Shown here in pieces: positions 22,866-35,900 of a stretch of DNA of 64,000 nucleotides (positions are counted from its first letter, which is position 1; each line of letters starts with the position of its first letter). Origin of the DNA: Chrysoperla carnea (Eukaryota > Arthropoda > Insecta > Neuroptera > Chrysopidae); NCBI RefSeq assembly GCF_905475395.1, contig NC_058337.1:105456368-105520367 (forward strand), given 5' to 3'. A program made the position numbers and the translations under genes. The notes under the pieces are model-generated. The model was not told where the DNA came from. It did not search any database and saw only the letters and a program-made list of their open reading frames with translations.

Positions 22866-23150
22866 TTTTACGAAAAAATGTTTCAAACCAAAGACGTTTA
22901 TTTTTTTATAAGTAACTTTATTTTAATTTAAACTTTTGTTCTATCTTTAACAGTAACAGAATTGACCTATGTTACTCATTTACAAACTCGACATCACTTT
23001 TTACGTCAGTTTGATATCTCTTTTCTTTTTTGAGTTATCGTCGCGACAGACAGACAGACAGGCAACCAGAAATGAGTAGGTGATTTTATGAACACCTATA
23101 CCAAAATTTTGTTCGTATCATGAATAGTTTTAAGCGTTACAAATTTGGGA
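22866..23150 (-). repeat. Family X repeat, copy D (head-proximal fragment)
   Basis: Read on the minus strand, it runs from the TTTGTAACGCTTAAAA region through the GGTGTTCATAAAATCACCTA block, a CTGTCTGTC run and ATCAAAC to the AAACATTTTTTCGTAAAAC region. Both terminal hairpins are missing. Confidence 0.7.
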
Positions 23151-23837
23151 ATAATTTTAATAAATTTATGAGTGCATCAAGCATTTAATTCAATGGTGGG
23201 AAGGAATTTTTGGTTTAGACCGGGGGCAAATCAGAAATTTTTTGTCTACAAATTTCATAAAGCCAGCAGTATTTTGGCATAAATACATAAGTTTTTACAA
23301 TATTCTTCTATCATCATAGAGTATAGTAATACTCCATAGTTACAAATATTTTTAGATTAAAGTACGGAGATTAAGGTAAAATATATGCACAGAGTGCCTT
23401 TTTGATACCGGTCAGAAGGATCCTGATTACATTTTCTACTTCGTGTGGAGAAACTCTTGATTGATATTTTGATGGAGGTCTTATATTAAAAATAAACTTT
23501 ATCAGTACGGAATAGTGCAGACCATATATTATTAAAATTTTCTCGATGCTATCATAAATTTTATTGAGATCAAAATGTCCTTGGAAAAAATATCAAAAAA
23601 TATGTAGATATTATTTTTTAAAACGAAAAAAAATTATGCAACTTAAAATTTAATTCCAATAACAATAAATTAAAAACTTATACTCCCGTCATAAGTTAAA
23701 AAGCAAAATCTGCAAGAAACAAAATTTCACAGTAAATAAGAAAAACAAATTTCTTCATCCGAATAATTTTGAAGTGTAAAAGATGTTTTAATGTCGAAAA
23801 TTTTTGTGTTAATATTTAAATAAAGCTATCTCAACCG

Positions 23838-24012
23838 GTGCGGAATTCCGCAGTGCGGTATCCATGGCTAAAAACAGACTAGAGAAATTATATATAAGTG
23901 ATTCTCTATATTTATAGGCAATTTTATTACAGATATGATATACAATTTGCATAATGAACAAAATTAAATCTTAATACTATTTCTCAAGTCTGTTTTTTCC
24001 TAAGCGGTACAT
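23838..24012. mobile_element. Possible MITE with imperfect inverted ends
   Basis: The left end contains GTGCGGTATCCATGGCTAAA then AACAGACTAGAGAAAT. The right end reads, in reverse complement, GTACCGCTTAGG then AAAAAACAGACTTGAGAAAT. Pairing is good over about 20 bases and weaker outside. No target-site duplication was recognised. Confidence 0.35.
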
Positions 24013-24390
24013 TTTTAGATGAGTGTTTTTCGTTCATTAGCCAGCACGATAAGATTTAAAATGATGGGTAAAATATGGAATTAGAACTAAAATAAATTTC
24101 AACATAATTCATCACTGTATCAGATTTTGAGCTTTCTAGTATCATAAAATAGCGTATTTTTTAGAAAAATTTTTAAACTCAAAATGGTTGGAGTTAGAGA
24201 ACATTCTGCCAATCCATTTTAACCAGTACAAAAAGTGAGATTTAAGAGGCATTTACGAGACAAGGTCGCGACGTCTAACGAATATTTCTTCAACGAAAAT
24301 TCTCACAGCTCGTAAAAATTTTAATTATAGGACGAATGTAAATGCACGATAAGCTTAAATGTCAACCAATTCAGATCGATATTCTTATAA

Positions 24391-24603
24391 AAAGACTAAC
24401 TGACCCGGTGAACTTCGTACCGCCTAAGAGTTAATGAATGTTGTGTTCACTGGGTTATTTTAACTTTATAAACAAAGGACTAGCTTTAACTTCTCTTTCT
24501 CTCACTTTTCAAAAGAAATTTCAGTTAAATCGGTCGAGCCGTTTCGGAGGAGTGTGACCACAAACACCGAGACACGAGATTTTTATTTATTATATATAAA
24601 TTT
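24391..24603 (+). repeat. Widespread insect repeat, CTGACCCGGTGAACTTCGT type
   Basis: The block starts AAAGACTAACTGACCCGGTG and ends with AAATCGGTCGAGCCGTTTCG, GAGGAGTGTGACCACAAACA and CGAGATTTTTATTTATTATA. Sequences of this kind, ending in an A/T tail, recur across insect genomes. I recognise the pattern but cannot name the element class with certainty. Confidence 0.5.
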
Positions 24604-25919
24604 AATGACAATTGAAAAAATGGCTTTGTCCCAAACTCAAAGGAGCAGGATGTTCGCCGTCCAAAACGTTGTAAATTGCAATTTCTAAAATGCCGAACAA
24701 CGGATATCCCGTTTTATCGAGTGTCACCCAATATTATTTTGGCATTTGTTATTCAATTATCTTCAAATATCGCCGTCGGATATTCTTCAATTTTCAACCA
24801 AGAGTTTGAGAAATCTATGCCTGCTAGAATTTTCGAGAGCGAAGATATTAGTTGCTACCTTGATAACAGTCTCTTAAATTTCTGTCCTTGCTCAAATAAG
24901 TTGCCAAAATAATCCTTGACATGAAATTTATTATATCAAGAAAGTCTTTCTTATCGTACAAAGTAATGCATCTCAAAACATTAAGGCAAATCCAAAGATC
25001 TAGGCCTTTTAAGATAATGATTCCTCAACGAAATAAGCATTTTCAGAACAAATTGAGAAAAATCCTTTGTCTACAAATTTTCATCAGTCACGTTTGTCGA
25101 TTATAAGTAGGTATGATTGAGTTGCAATTCTGTTATAGTGTTAATGGAGTAATGAAAGGAAGAACAAAAAATTTCCTGACAATATTCTAATTTATCTAGA
25201 GCCTTTTTAATTCCGAAAGTTTAATAAATTTCTCAGATCATTCACCTCTTTTCTATTATGAGTGAAAAATACATTCAGAAATAGTACTGCTGAAAAACCT
25301 AAATTCAAAAATCACTCCAACAAATATTCATTAGGATCAAAAAAAATTATTAAAATGTTAAGAAAAAAACCATTGTGTATATTGACTCAACTTTTAACTC
25401 TTTTTTAATTGTATTAACTCGAGCATGATTTTTGGTAAACAATAAAAACCATATCCACGCTTCGTAGCTAAATAACAACAAAAGTTGTATTTATATAATG
25501 TTATTTTTAAATAAAAATAAAATGAAAACAAAAATAATGTATAATAAACTTCTAAATGGAGGCCAACGACCTCATATTATGGGACCAATGTCACTAACAT
25601 AAAGGCACAAAATTATTTTAATGTATCGGCTATTACAATATTTATCCGAGACATGTTTTTCTTTGTTTCGAAAAAAAAAATTGAAATAAAAAATGTTTCA
25701 GATAAATTACACAAGTGTTTGTTTTTTTTTATAACAATGAAATAGGAATGAAAACAGAATTGAAGTAAGAAATGATGTTCCTACTAGCGTGAAGTGGTAT
25801 ACAGAGTAAAATCTACACTTTCTCTTTCCTGTTAACTTTCTAAAATCCCTGATAGCTTTCATTCAATGAAAAGACATTACACAAATTTATTTATATAAAT
25901 AATTTTCCAGGACACTTAC
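24604..25919. other. Probable intron of the ZSWIM8-like gene
   Basis: This follows the splice donor at 25919 on the minus strand, so it is probably the start of intron 1. Two plus-strand frames (24676-24912 and 24921-25106) have no recognisable domain. A GTnGGATATTC / TATTATTGAATTATC-like stretch near 24745-24790 faintly resembles 29985-30035 and 53490-53520 and may be an old repeat. No ZSWIM8 exon 2 was found. Confidence 0.4.
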
Positions 25920-26187
25920 CTTCAACATTTTTTTTATTGTTGAAACCAATTCCTAAAGATGGTTTCTTCCAACCTCTCCAATTATTGCATAAACTTTCTG
26001 GTTCTGAGCTCCAACTACACATTGAATCCTCTTCGAAACGATCGGAATCAGCAAAACTGAACCGATCACCTTCTTCCCAATCCAACACCCCCATAGCAGC
26101 CGCATCTTCACCACCCTCTGGCCCCGCCGTACCCCCCGGAAGATTACGTGCGCCCGCCACTTTCACAACAAAGAAAATTCGTAACAC
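25920..26187 (-). CDS. Zswim8: ZSWIM8/Dorado orthologue, first coding exon (partial gene)
   Basis: The exon encodes about 89 residues on the minus strand. The segment WEEGDRFSFADSDRFEEDSM then CSWSSEPESLCNNWRGWKK matches the N terminus of animal ZSWIM8 (WEDGERFSFEDSDRFEEDSL, then CSFISEAESLCQNWRGWRK). It ends at a GTAAGT donor (25919), in phase 1. Translation may start at 26187, or at the methionine at 26094 (MGVLDWEEG), which lines up better with the vertebrate start; the extra 31 residues are Gly/Glu/Ala-rich. ZSWIM8 is the substrate receptor of a cullin-RING ubiquitin ligase that destroys Argonaute during target-directed microRNA degradation. The SWIM zinc finger and the rest lie in later exons, not found in the 25.9 kb to the left, so intron 1 is long or this copy is partial. 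GC content is well above the surroundings. Confidence 0.85.
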
Positions 26188-27387
26188 AGGATTAAGTAAC
26201 TTCTTAACACCCTATCCCCTTGACCCACACAGAGGAATCGCACAATACGACAAATAACCGTACTAAAATACCCCCCTCGGTCCTAAATGATCTACCCGAG
26301 GGTATACAATAATTCATGTAGAGAACATATCATTTACATAGCACTGATCATTTTACACATAAAATTATTGATAATTTCACTCAAGATTTTCTTTCAGAAA
26401 CAAAAACTTTTTTGTGAACTGTCTTACCCTACCCCGTCAATTATGGCTCAGCCTCCCCCATCAACGACAACAACAAATATGGCGAGTAAATCGCTATTCA
26501 CTAACCACTCGATAGCTAGGATACCCAGCTGAGAGATACTAGTTGTAATGCTTTACTGTCATCTATGTCAAACACCCCTTCATACAAAATACCTCGGTAC
26601 GGTATACATGTTACATTCCACTCAGTCGGCAGCAGCTGTTACTATAACCAAAGAGAATCTAACTAAGAGTAAAACTAAAGTAACAATCCAATTTTCAAAC
26701 CAAAAGAAGGTATGTAAATTATTTTTGCGATCTTCGCGTGTTGCCTGATTATTTATTGATTGAACCAGTTGATTTAAAATTGCATACTAAATGATGAATA
26801 GTCTATCCATATTAACAATATGAATCGATGAAAATCACAGAGTGCATAGTAAGTAGCTCGAACTGAGTATTTCCTTTGTTGCCAAAATTTTGTTTTTTAA
26901 TTGTCTCAATTAAAATTTTAAAATCAAAGAGGGCAAGTTACACTTTATAATTTCCCTGCTATATTTTGACTAAAATGGTGACCTTTTTCCATACTAAATC
27001 TATGATAACACGATCTATGTTTTAAGTTCATACAAATTTTGGTTTTGTTGAAATTTAGGTTACTTGAGCTCCAAAGAATTTAATTCTTTATTAGTAAGAA
27101 ATTAAAAAATAACTATCGTATCATTAAATTTCTGAGTAATTTATATTGAAACTAATAATTATTTTTTTTAAATGCTTGTGTTCAATTTGTTAGTAAATGG
27201 CAACAAGATCGATAATGTAAAATCTGATTACAAATAATAAAATTCCTACCAGATTGCTCTTTCGAATTCTCGTTGAATTGAACGAGCCAGGCATTTTGTA
27301 CTTATAATAATAGTTCTTTTTATAGAGTGACAGTTCAGTAGAGGTCTCTGTTGTCTATGGGATCTTCTTTACCAACCAAGTTAGTTT
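26188..27387. promoter_or_regulatory. Divergent interval between ZSWIM8 and RpS14
   Basis: This interval of about 1.2 kb separates two genes transcribed away from each other, so it should hold the ZSWIM8 5' UTR and promoter on its left side and the RpS14 promoter on its right. The left 550 bp (to about 26740) is less AT-rich, consistent with a 5' UTR of ZSWIM8. Plus-strand frames at 25937-26257, 26287-26532 and 26548-26748 are antisense or chance openings. No TATA box was placed with confidence. Confidence 0.5.
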
Positions 27388-28994
<1,607 letters not shown>

Positions 28995-29076
28995 GGACAT
29001 GCTACACTACATAATATGGGGGCTCATTTCAGTTGTTTATTTAAATATTTTTTATTAAGTTCTATATGTTTATTAT

Positions 29077-29082
29077 AATAAA
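29077..29082 (+). terminator. RpS14 poly(A) signal
   Basis: AATAAA lies 83 bases after the RpS14 stop codon, followed by a T-rich stretch (TTTTTTGTTTATATTTTT) from about 29106. This short 3' UTR is typical of ribosomal protein genes. Confidence 0.8.
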
Positions 29083-29109
29083 TCATCTTTGATGAGCTCT
29101 CTATGTTTT

Positions 29110-30577
29110 TTGTTTATATTTTTCCCAAGCCTTTTACATTTCAGGGGTGATAAAAATGAATGTTTTGTCAGGGACGATATCAACCAAGACGGGGAAGTAA
29201 TATTGACAGGCAATAGATTCAAGTTGCCATTGAGATACAACCAGCTAAGTCTTTGTACAGTTTAACAAAAGTAGTCTATACTATAGTCCCTAGTACAGGG
29301 TGTTCAAGTAGGGGCTGTTTGTAATCCTGGAAATGTATGTCTTTGTTTTTTTGCATCCTTGAACATGTGTATTCTTTTTAAAAACGGGTATATTGGATTT
29401 TTCGTGTTTCTAATGTAATAGCATTTTGAAGCCTAGGAAAAAAAATATTTTATCCGGTCACATATCTTTTACTGTAAATTATCAACTGTGTAATCAGTCT
29501 TTGTACTGTGTAAACATATAATGTTTACAGAGTACAAATGTATGTTTTTCTTTATAAGGGTAAATTTAAAATGAATTAGTAAATTATTCTTTCCAATTAA
29601 AAAATGTCCTTAGTGAACAATAATTTTAGTGCTGAAAATCCTTGACATGCCCTTCAATTTTACTTTCCAAATTAGCTAAACACCATGCAATACATACACC
29701 ACGTAATTTTTTCTGGAATTATCACATCTTTCAAACTTTGTGAGTTGCCTCGTTTTGGCGAGGAGACGCTTAACTTTCTATCTGGAAATTATTTTAAGTG
29801 GCATATTCTCTTTCCACATGGCTCGGTAACTTTTTAATCACAGGCTAATAGAAAGATAAATGAAAAACTCATGTCCGACAGTTACAATTTTCGTTTTCGA
29901 GCAACAGGCATCCCATTGTATTCCGTTTAGTGTCAGTTCAATTATCTTCCGTTAGACACTTAATTTAATGAAGGGCGAAACGAGTTTTGCATTTATTATT
30001 GAATTATCTGGGAATATCCGTTGTCCGACAACTTGAAAATTGTAATTTTAAAGTAGACGGATAAGATACATCCTCTTTAATTCAAGTATCTTCCTATGTG
30101 AATAAAAAATGGATATTCGTTAAAGAGAAGCTTATGATCAAAAAGTTTCCGAAAACAAAAAAAGAACATATCACTTAAAATAATTTTCGTACATTAAAAA
30201 TTGACCACGTACAAAGAATACAGAATTCTTCAAAAGAAATTTCTCAAAATCTTTTCACCACTATTTTAATATTGACAACTTCTGTTTCAAAGATGAAAAA
30301 AATAGGAAAGTACAATCTTGCAACATCTGTTTATTATTTCCAGTTTTGTAGGTATTTTAAAATTAAATAAGAATGAAAGACTATTGAGATTTTTGTACTT
30401 GCATTTATTCCAGTTCAAGTTTTTAAGATCGTTATTTTTGTATAAGATTACAGTCTATATTTCTAAAGTCCTATTCCATGAAAGAAAGCTTTTTGGGGTA
30501 TCATTTTGTTTTTTTTTTTCGGACCCAACGATATGACAAGTGAATAACATAAAATTGTAATTAAGAAAACAAAAGCA
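29110..30577. other. Intergenic DNA between RpS14 and dynactin-4
   Basis: The two genes converge on this stretch of about 1.5 kb. A TACAGGGTGTTCAAGTAGG sequence near 29294 resembles a Tc1/mariner-type MITE end, with no clear partner. A plus frame at 30318-30536 is phenylalanine-rich and looks like chance. Confidence 0.45.
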
Positions 30578-30583
30578 TTTATT
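30578..30583 (-). terminator. Possible dynactin-4 poly(A) signal
   Basis: TTTATT on the plus strand (AATAAA on the minus) is the nearest canonical signal I saw downstream of the dynactin-4 stop codon, about 280 bases away. A non-canonical closer site cannot be excluded. Confidence 0.4.
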
Positions 30584-30863
30584 CAGTAATTAATTAAGCT
30601 ATAAATATTAATATAAAAAGCATTCAACTTTTACTTATATAGATATAAAATTAGAATTTCTTTAAATACATTTTAATATTTTTCGAATAAATAAATATGA
30701 AACCGTTATAAAGATAAAACCATATTCTTACTTCATTTTGATAAGGCTTATTATAGTAAGGTTAAATCGGAATGTTTTTCTCTTCGAAAATATGGATAAA
30801 TTAAAGCCGTTTATAAATCGTTCTTACTTTATAACGATTTTATAATAATTGAATACAAATTAA

Positions 30864-33512
30864 TTATTCCGAACCAACTAAATGACCAGCTTTTATATAA
30901 ATTTTAGCACAATGATTAATCTTCTTTGGTTCTTTATTTTCAGTTGTAATTGTATTCATGTAAGTATGTTGCATTGTGAATCCGACAATTACTTCTGTAC
31001 CAATTTCTAAATCTTCATGTGGTGTAATCTGCATTTTTACTGTAACTTTATTAAATTTACGCCATAATACCACACTGAAAAAAATATTAAGAAAACATTT
31101 TAAATACGAAACTAAAAAGTGAAAAACAGTTTAGGTCCGAGAATCGGGCTTTTTTAAAACATACTTGGGATCATCTTGATAATTTTGTACATCACCTCCA
31201 TCATCATATTCAGCTGCCTCATCTTTCGGTGGTAAAATAACAGAAGTTGATGGTAAATTAATATTGCAATTAACTTTTATACCAACAGGTCTTGGATCTT
31301 CGGGTAAAGAAACTTGTTTCGTAAATGATGTTAATATACTTTCTCGGCCTAATGATCTTGGCTGTAATTTTAATCATAACTATTAGAAAAGAAATTGGAA
31401 TTGGAATAAATACAGAAAAGTCCATTAAAAATGAAATTATTTTAAATGTTATTTTTTTGTAAAGATACCACGAACAAAATTTTATGGCGTAAATTTTCTT
31501 AAATTTTTGAGCACCGAAGGTCCATAAACATTGTGAGTCACCTATCGTTTACAATATCAAGATCTGACTGCATTTCTCTTATATTATTAGTTCAGATCGC
31601 CTTAAAAATGGACTTTTAGTCCTTCACTTCAAGTTATCTACACATTTGGACCACCTGTTACTTAGTAGTAACACTTTTTAAGCAATCAACTATTTTAACC
31701 CAAAAAGTATTAGATATGGGCTCTCAAAAAATAAATGCGCCCCAATATTAATTCATCTGCCTCTTAAAAGAAAAAAAAAGTGTTTCATTTTTCACGGACA
31801 TTTCTGAACATAGTAGAATAAAAAAAAATATTACGGCATCTCGCTTCTCAACAACTTCCAAAGCTTCTTCAATTTGCTTTTCAATTTCCATGCGCTCCTC
31901 TTCCGGTGTTGGTAACGGTAAAAATGTAATTGTCGTTTGATGTTGCGTTGGATTACAAAATTTCAAAATCATTTCGCATTGCCGACCAGCACGAAGAGGT
32001 TCAACGGTAAATAAACGTACATCGGGTACGTGATAGCTGTAAAAATTAAATTATTTTATTAATGTGGCAAATAGGACTATATGCAAGTGTCGGTCGCCTT
32101 TTCTGGCTGCTATTCAAAGCCAACCAAAATGTGAGTATTAAAACCTAATATGAATCCTGAGCCCATAATGAGGTGATATTTCTGTAATTGCCTTTGCCTA
32201 CAATTTGAAGGATTGATAAAGCTCGACTGTTTGATAATTAAAAAATGGCATTTTAAGCATGCCTCGAGTGTCAAATTTATGGAAATCGAATTTTATATCT
32301 ACTTACCAAAATGGTTTATATAATTTTAAATTACATTTAAGCTAAAGGAGGGAGATTTTCGAAATAGTATTTTCTCTTAGCTCCAAGTAAAAAAGACTAA
32401 GATAAAATTTAGAAATGAGTAAGAAGAGGGTTCGCTTATACAAATGCGTAGTTGTTAACTTACCAAGCGAGTAAATGAATTTTGAATTTAATCGAATTTG
32501 GATTATATTCTGGTTTGCTAACATTATGCTCACAATTACGACACCGTTGTGAGCGTTTCACCAATGTTGATTTATGATTCGGAAACAATTTATCAACAGT
32601 AGCCGGCTGTTGTTCGGGTTGTAGTAACCGTTGTGGTAATGTTGTAATATCATTTAAGTTTAATACTTTCGTGAATATATCTGATGATAATGGTTCAACT
32701 TCTTCTTTTGCAATTGCTGGTTCTAATTGTTTGATAGTTGGTTTAACAGAAGGTAATTCTGGTAAACCAGCACGTTTCCTTGCAATTGCAGTAGTTATTC
32801 CAATTTTATCCGTTAAATTGGTGTATTTTCCACGTGGACTGTACTTCTTTCGTTGTTTATCTTGTTTTTCATGTTTCTCCCATAGTACAAGATTACGATA
32901 ACGTTCTTGAATTAAAGTTAAACGTGTTGCGTGGACATTTTCACGTTCTGGCCAATTTCCAGACGCTATAAAAATATATAAAATGTTAAAAACAGCGAAG
33001 ATACATATTTGTTTTAAAGCAGTATAATTAAAAATGAAACTTACGAACTAATTGATCCGGAATACCAACATCTCTAGAAGTCCATCTACACGATAAACAA
33101 GCTAGATAATAAACCTTCCTCGGAGAAGTTTTATCATCAGGATTACGTTGAGGAGCTGGAGTTGCTCGAGTAGACAAAGTATGATTACAAACCGGACATT
33201 CAAAACAATTTGAGCACTTGTTCTTTTTGAAACGTGCCTCTTGTGAAGGCATATTTTCCGAACAATTTGGACAGTAAATTGAATCGATCTAAAACGAAAA
33301 AGTTAACATCAACTTCTTAAATTTAAAACAGATGACTTAAGTTTCGAACTTACTTCGTGACAAACACAAAACCCACATCGTAATTTCAAGCAATGTCGAC
33401 AAAAATAAATTCGTGTTATTGGTTTTAGCTGACCGCATGTACAAGCAAATTGTACGGGGATTGCACCAGGTAAATGAACAACATCTGGCCGTACAATAGC
33501 CATGGTGGTCAT
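30864..33512 (-). CDS. DCTN4: Dynactin subunit 4 (p62)
   Basis: Six exons on the minus strand: 33354-33512, 33045-33288, 32464-32965, 31835-32036, 31165-31361 and 30864-31074, all with GT/AG boundaries and matching phase, giving 504 residues. The family norm is about 460-500. The N-terminal 130 or so residues carry the cysteine-rich zinc-binding region ([64 protein letters not shown]). Middle motifs [27 protein letters not shown] and IKFKIHLLA match DCTN4, as does the late [10 protein letters not shown]. The subunit belongs to the pointed-end complex of dynactin, which links dynein to cargo. The gene is divergent from the secreted-protein gene starting at 33915. Exon 4 uses a GTAATA donor, less canonical than the rest. 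No break was seen. Confidence 0.97.
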
Positions 33513-33914
33513 AAATTTTTATGTAAAAAATTTATAAAAATTAATTTTGTCCAAGTTGGCTTAAACTTTGACAGAAAGTAGACAGTTCATTTGTGGTGAA
33601 GTTATACTCAAGTCCCTTAGAATTAGAAACTTTGGGATTGGTACGCCTACATTCAATAATCAATGGCCAACAATGGATGGAAAATTTAAATATGATTTAA
33701 AATGAAAGTTGAATAATTTTCCAATTTTATTTGCCATGACGCAATTACAACTTTTTTTAATCGATTTCTAATTCAATATGAGTACTACATTAGGAATGAC
33801 ATAAAAATTTAAAATGATTTCTACGCCTACGAAACTTTCGTCTAAAACTTTCTTTTTTGCAATATTTTAGCTAAGATTATTTTTATTCATTTTAGTATTA
33901 ATAAAGAGTTCAAA
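33513..33914. promoter_or_regulatory. Shared divergent promoter region
   Basis: Only about 400 bp separate the start codons of dynactin-4 (minus) and the secreted-protein gene (plus), so both promoters and 5' UTRs must lie here. CCAAT-like CCATTG occurs on the minus strand around 33660-33680. No TATA box was identified with confidence. Confidence 0.6.
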
Positions 33915-35479
33915 ATGAGATCAATTTTTTTATTTGTTTTAATATTTATTCCGAATTCTTTAACCGAAAATAATTTATATGAATATTTATTAAGGTACGT
34001 ATTAATATGAAATTTAAAGTTAACATAATTTTAAAAAAATAATAATTTTCTAGAAATATTGAAAGTAGTATCCATGAATTTACTAAAAAACCAACAATAA
34101 CGCAAGAAGCTCGACAATATGGGCTCTACAACAAACCTGGACAAAATTCTGGACAATATGGTTTGTACTCCCCGCAAAATGAATACATAAATAATGAAAT
34201 TGGATCAAATGGCAATTATGGTCTTCAGTCTGCACCGTCGAATGTAAACTTTATTAGCTCTAATTATTTTGTTAAAATGTAATACTAATTATAATCATTA
34301 TTCCAGGGAATTAATTTTATGGGAGCGTTAGAATCAATTGCTTTGCATGATTCTTTACGATGTATACCAAAATTATTATGTGAATTTATGGTGGAAAGAA
34401 CACGTCCAAATTATCAACAATCGTCGTTCATACCAAATATTGATATGTCATCACTCTTGAGGTAATTTTAAATACAAATTATTAATAGCCAGTTTCACAT
34501 TCATTGTAACCGAATCCTCTCGTTTTAGATAGCTAACAATAGTTTAAAAATATTGAATAGTAAAAAAAAAGATCTTTTTTTTAGTGTCAAGAAATAAATT
34601 GACATCCATTATGTTGAAAAAGGTATGACTTTGATTTTTGGACCAGGAAATTTTTTAACACCGAAATTATGCGTTAACATTTAGTACGTCAAAAATACGT
34701 TTTAAGGCTTTATAGTTGAAAAATGGCTGCGTTCAAAGAATATCCGTTACGCATAAAAATAAAATTGTATTCTCTATAAGGTTGCCTTAACTATAATATT
34801 ATTTTATTAATTTAAAATCTTAATTAGTTTATGAGTTTTGTTTTATAGCTACATTGACAATATTGGACAGGGAGCCGCAGAATCGCCATTACTAACTTTT
34901 GGAAAAGCCGCTATATTGGGGTATACAGCGAAAGGAAATAATTATGAATGTACACGAGCGTATCCTCGATGCCCTCGAGATCCTGATCAATTGTTAGATT
35001 ATTTAAACAATCATAACGGTGGATTTTTTAGATTTTTTAATGGATTACCAAATCGATCTCAATATGGAAAAAGTATCAAAGGTCAAATTGAAAAACGAAT
35101 ACAAAACAAACCATCTTCGGCAGCGTATGGATCATTTCATTCTGGACCACAATCTATAAAGTTTCAAAACTCGGGATATGATTCCAATTTACAAGGATCA
35201 TATTATTCAAATAGTCAACAAACCACAAAATTTCAAAATTATCAATATTATTCAAACAATAGACCGAAACAAGAATATCTTTATGTAAATGGAAGATTTA
35301 TACCATACAATCCAGCACCATCAAAGTATTATAAAGATTCGCAAATTAATACTCCAAGTTACTCACAAGTTGGGGTAGTTTTTCCGGATCGAACGGGAAC
35401 TGGTGAATTATTATTGGATTCAAATAAATTTAATTCCATTTACAGTAATAATAAAAAATTAAAATTTCCTTATTATTGA
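33915..35479 (+). CDS. Secreted Tyr/Asn/Gln-rich protein with four cysteines, unknown function
   Basis: Four exons (33915-33994, 34054-34243, 34307-34461, 34849-35479) with GT/AG introns and matching phase encode about 351 residues. Residues 1-18 (MRSIFLFVLIFIPNSLTE) look like a cleavable signal peptide and no other membrane segment is seen. A first low-complexity part repeats YGLY/YGLQ motifs. A compact core at about 91-205 holds the only four cysteines (109, 115, 176, 183), in SLRCIPKLLCEFM and NNYECTRAYPRCPRD, with LTFGKAAILGYTAKG between the pairs. The C-terminal half is rich in Tyr, Asn, Gln and Ser (KFQNxxYxSN repeated). The core suggests an arthropod-specific extracellular family with two disulfides; the flanks resemble cuticle or structural proteins. 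I do not recognise the family. Introns 1 and 2 are about 60 bp. Confidence 0.85.
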
Positions 35480-35821
35480 TAGGCTAATTGCTTTCATCGA
35501 ATTAAGCCACAAATAGGCATTGGACAATTTTAATGTAATATATCGCAAGTTTATTTTGAGATTAAAGTGACCCAAAGGCCAAAACAGTTGAATTTTTGAG
35601 AATTTCAGATCAATTTTAATGTAAAATTACACACATTAAGTAAGTTTTTATTAATGAGTGCCTGAGAAGGCCATATTCTATGTCGTAACGTACTTGATAA
35701 CGATTTTTTGTAATATCATTTTGTCCGTTGATTAATTGCTATATATTATATAATTGATTGTTAATAATTTGCTACTAAATACTGTTTGCTACTAACTTCA
35801 AATGTATTTTGACAGAATTCA

Positions 35822-35827
35822 AATAAA
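35822..35827 (+). terminator. Poly(A) signal of the secreted-protein gene
   Basis: AATAAA 343 bases after the stop codon at 35479. It sits only 74 bases before the ERCC1 start codon, so cleavage of this transcript and initiation of ERCC1 must nearly overlap. Confidence 0.65.
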
Positions 35828-35900
35828 GGAATGTATTTCAAAAAGTCTGATTTTGACGGAGTTTTATTTATTAGATAATTGTTGGATTAATTAATTTAAT

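Noticed and set aside
25937-26257. 106-codon plus-strand ORF
   Set aside because: It is the antisense shadow of the ZSWIM8 exon, which matches a known protein on the minus strand.
26287-26748. Plus-strand ORFs between ZSWIM8 and RpS14
   Set aside because: No domain; more likely the antisense of the ZSWIM8 5' UTR or promoter.
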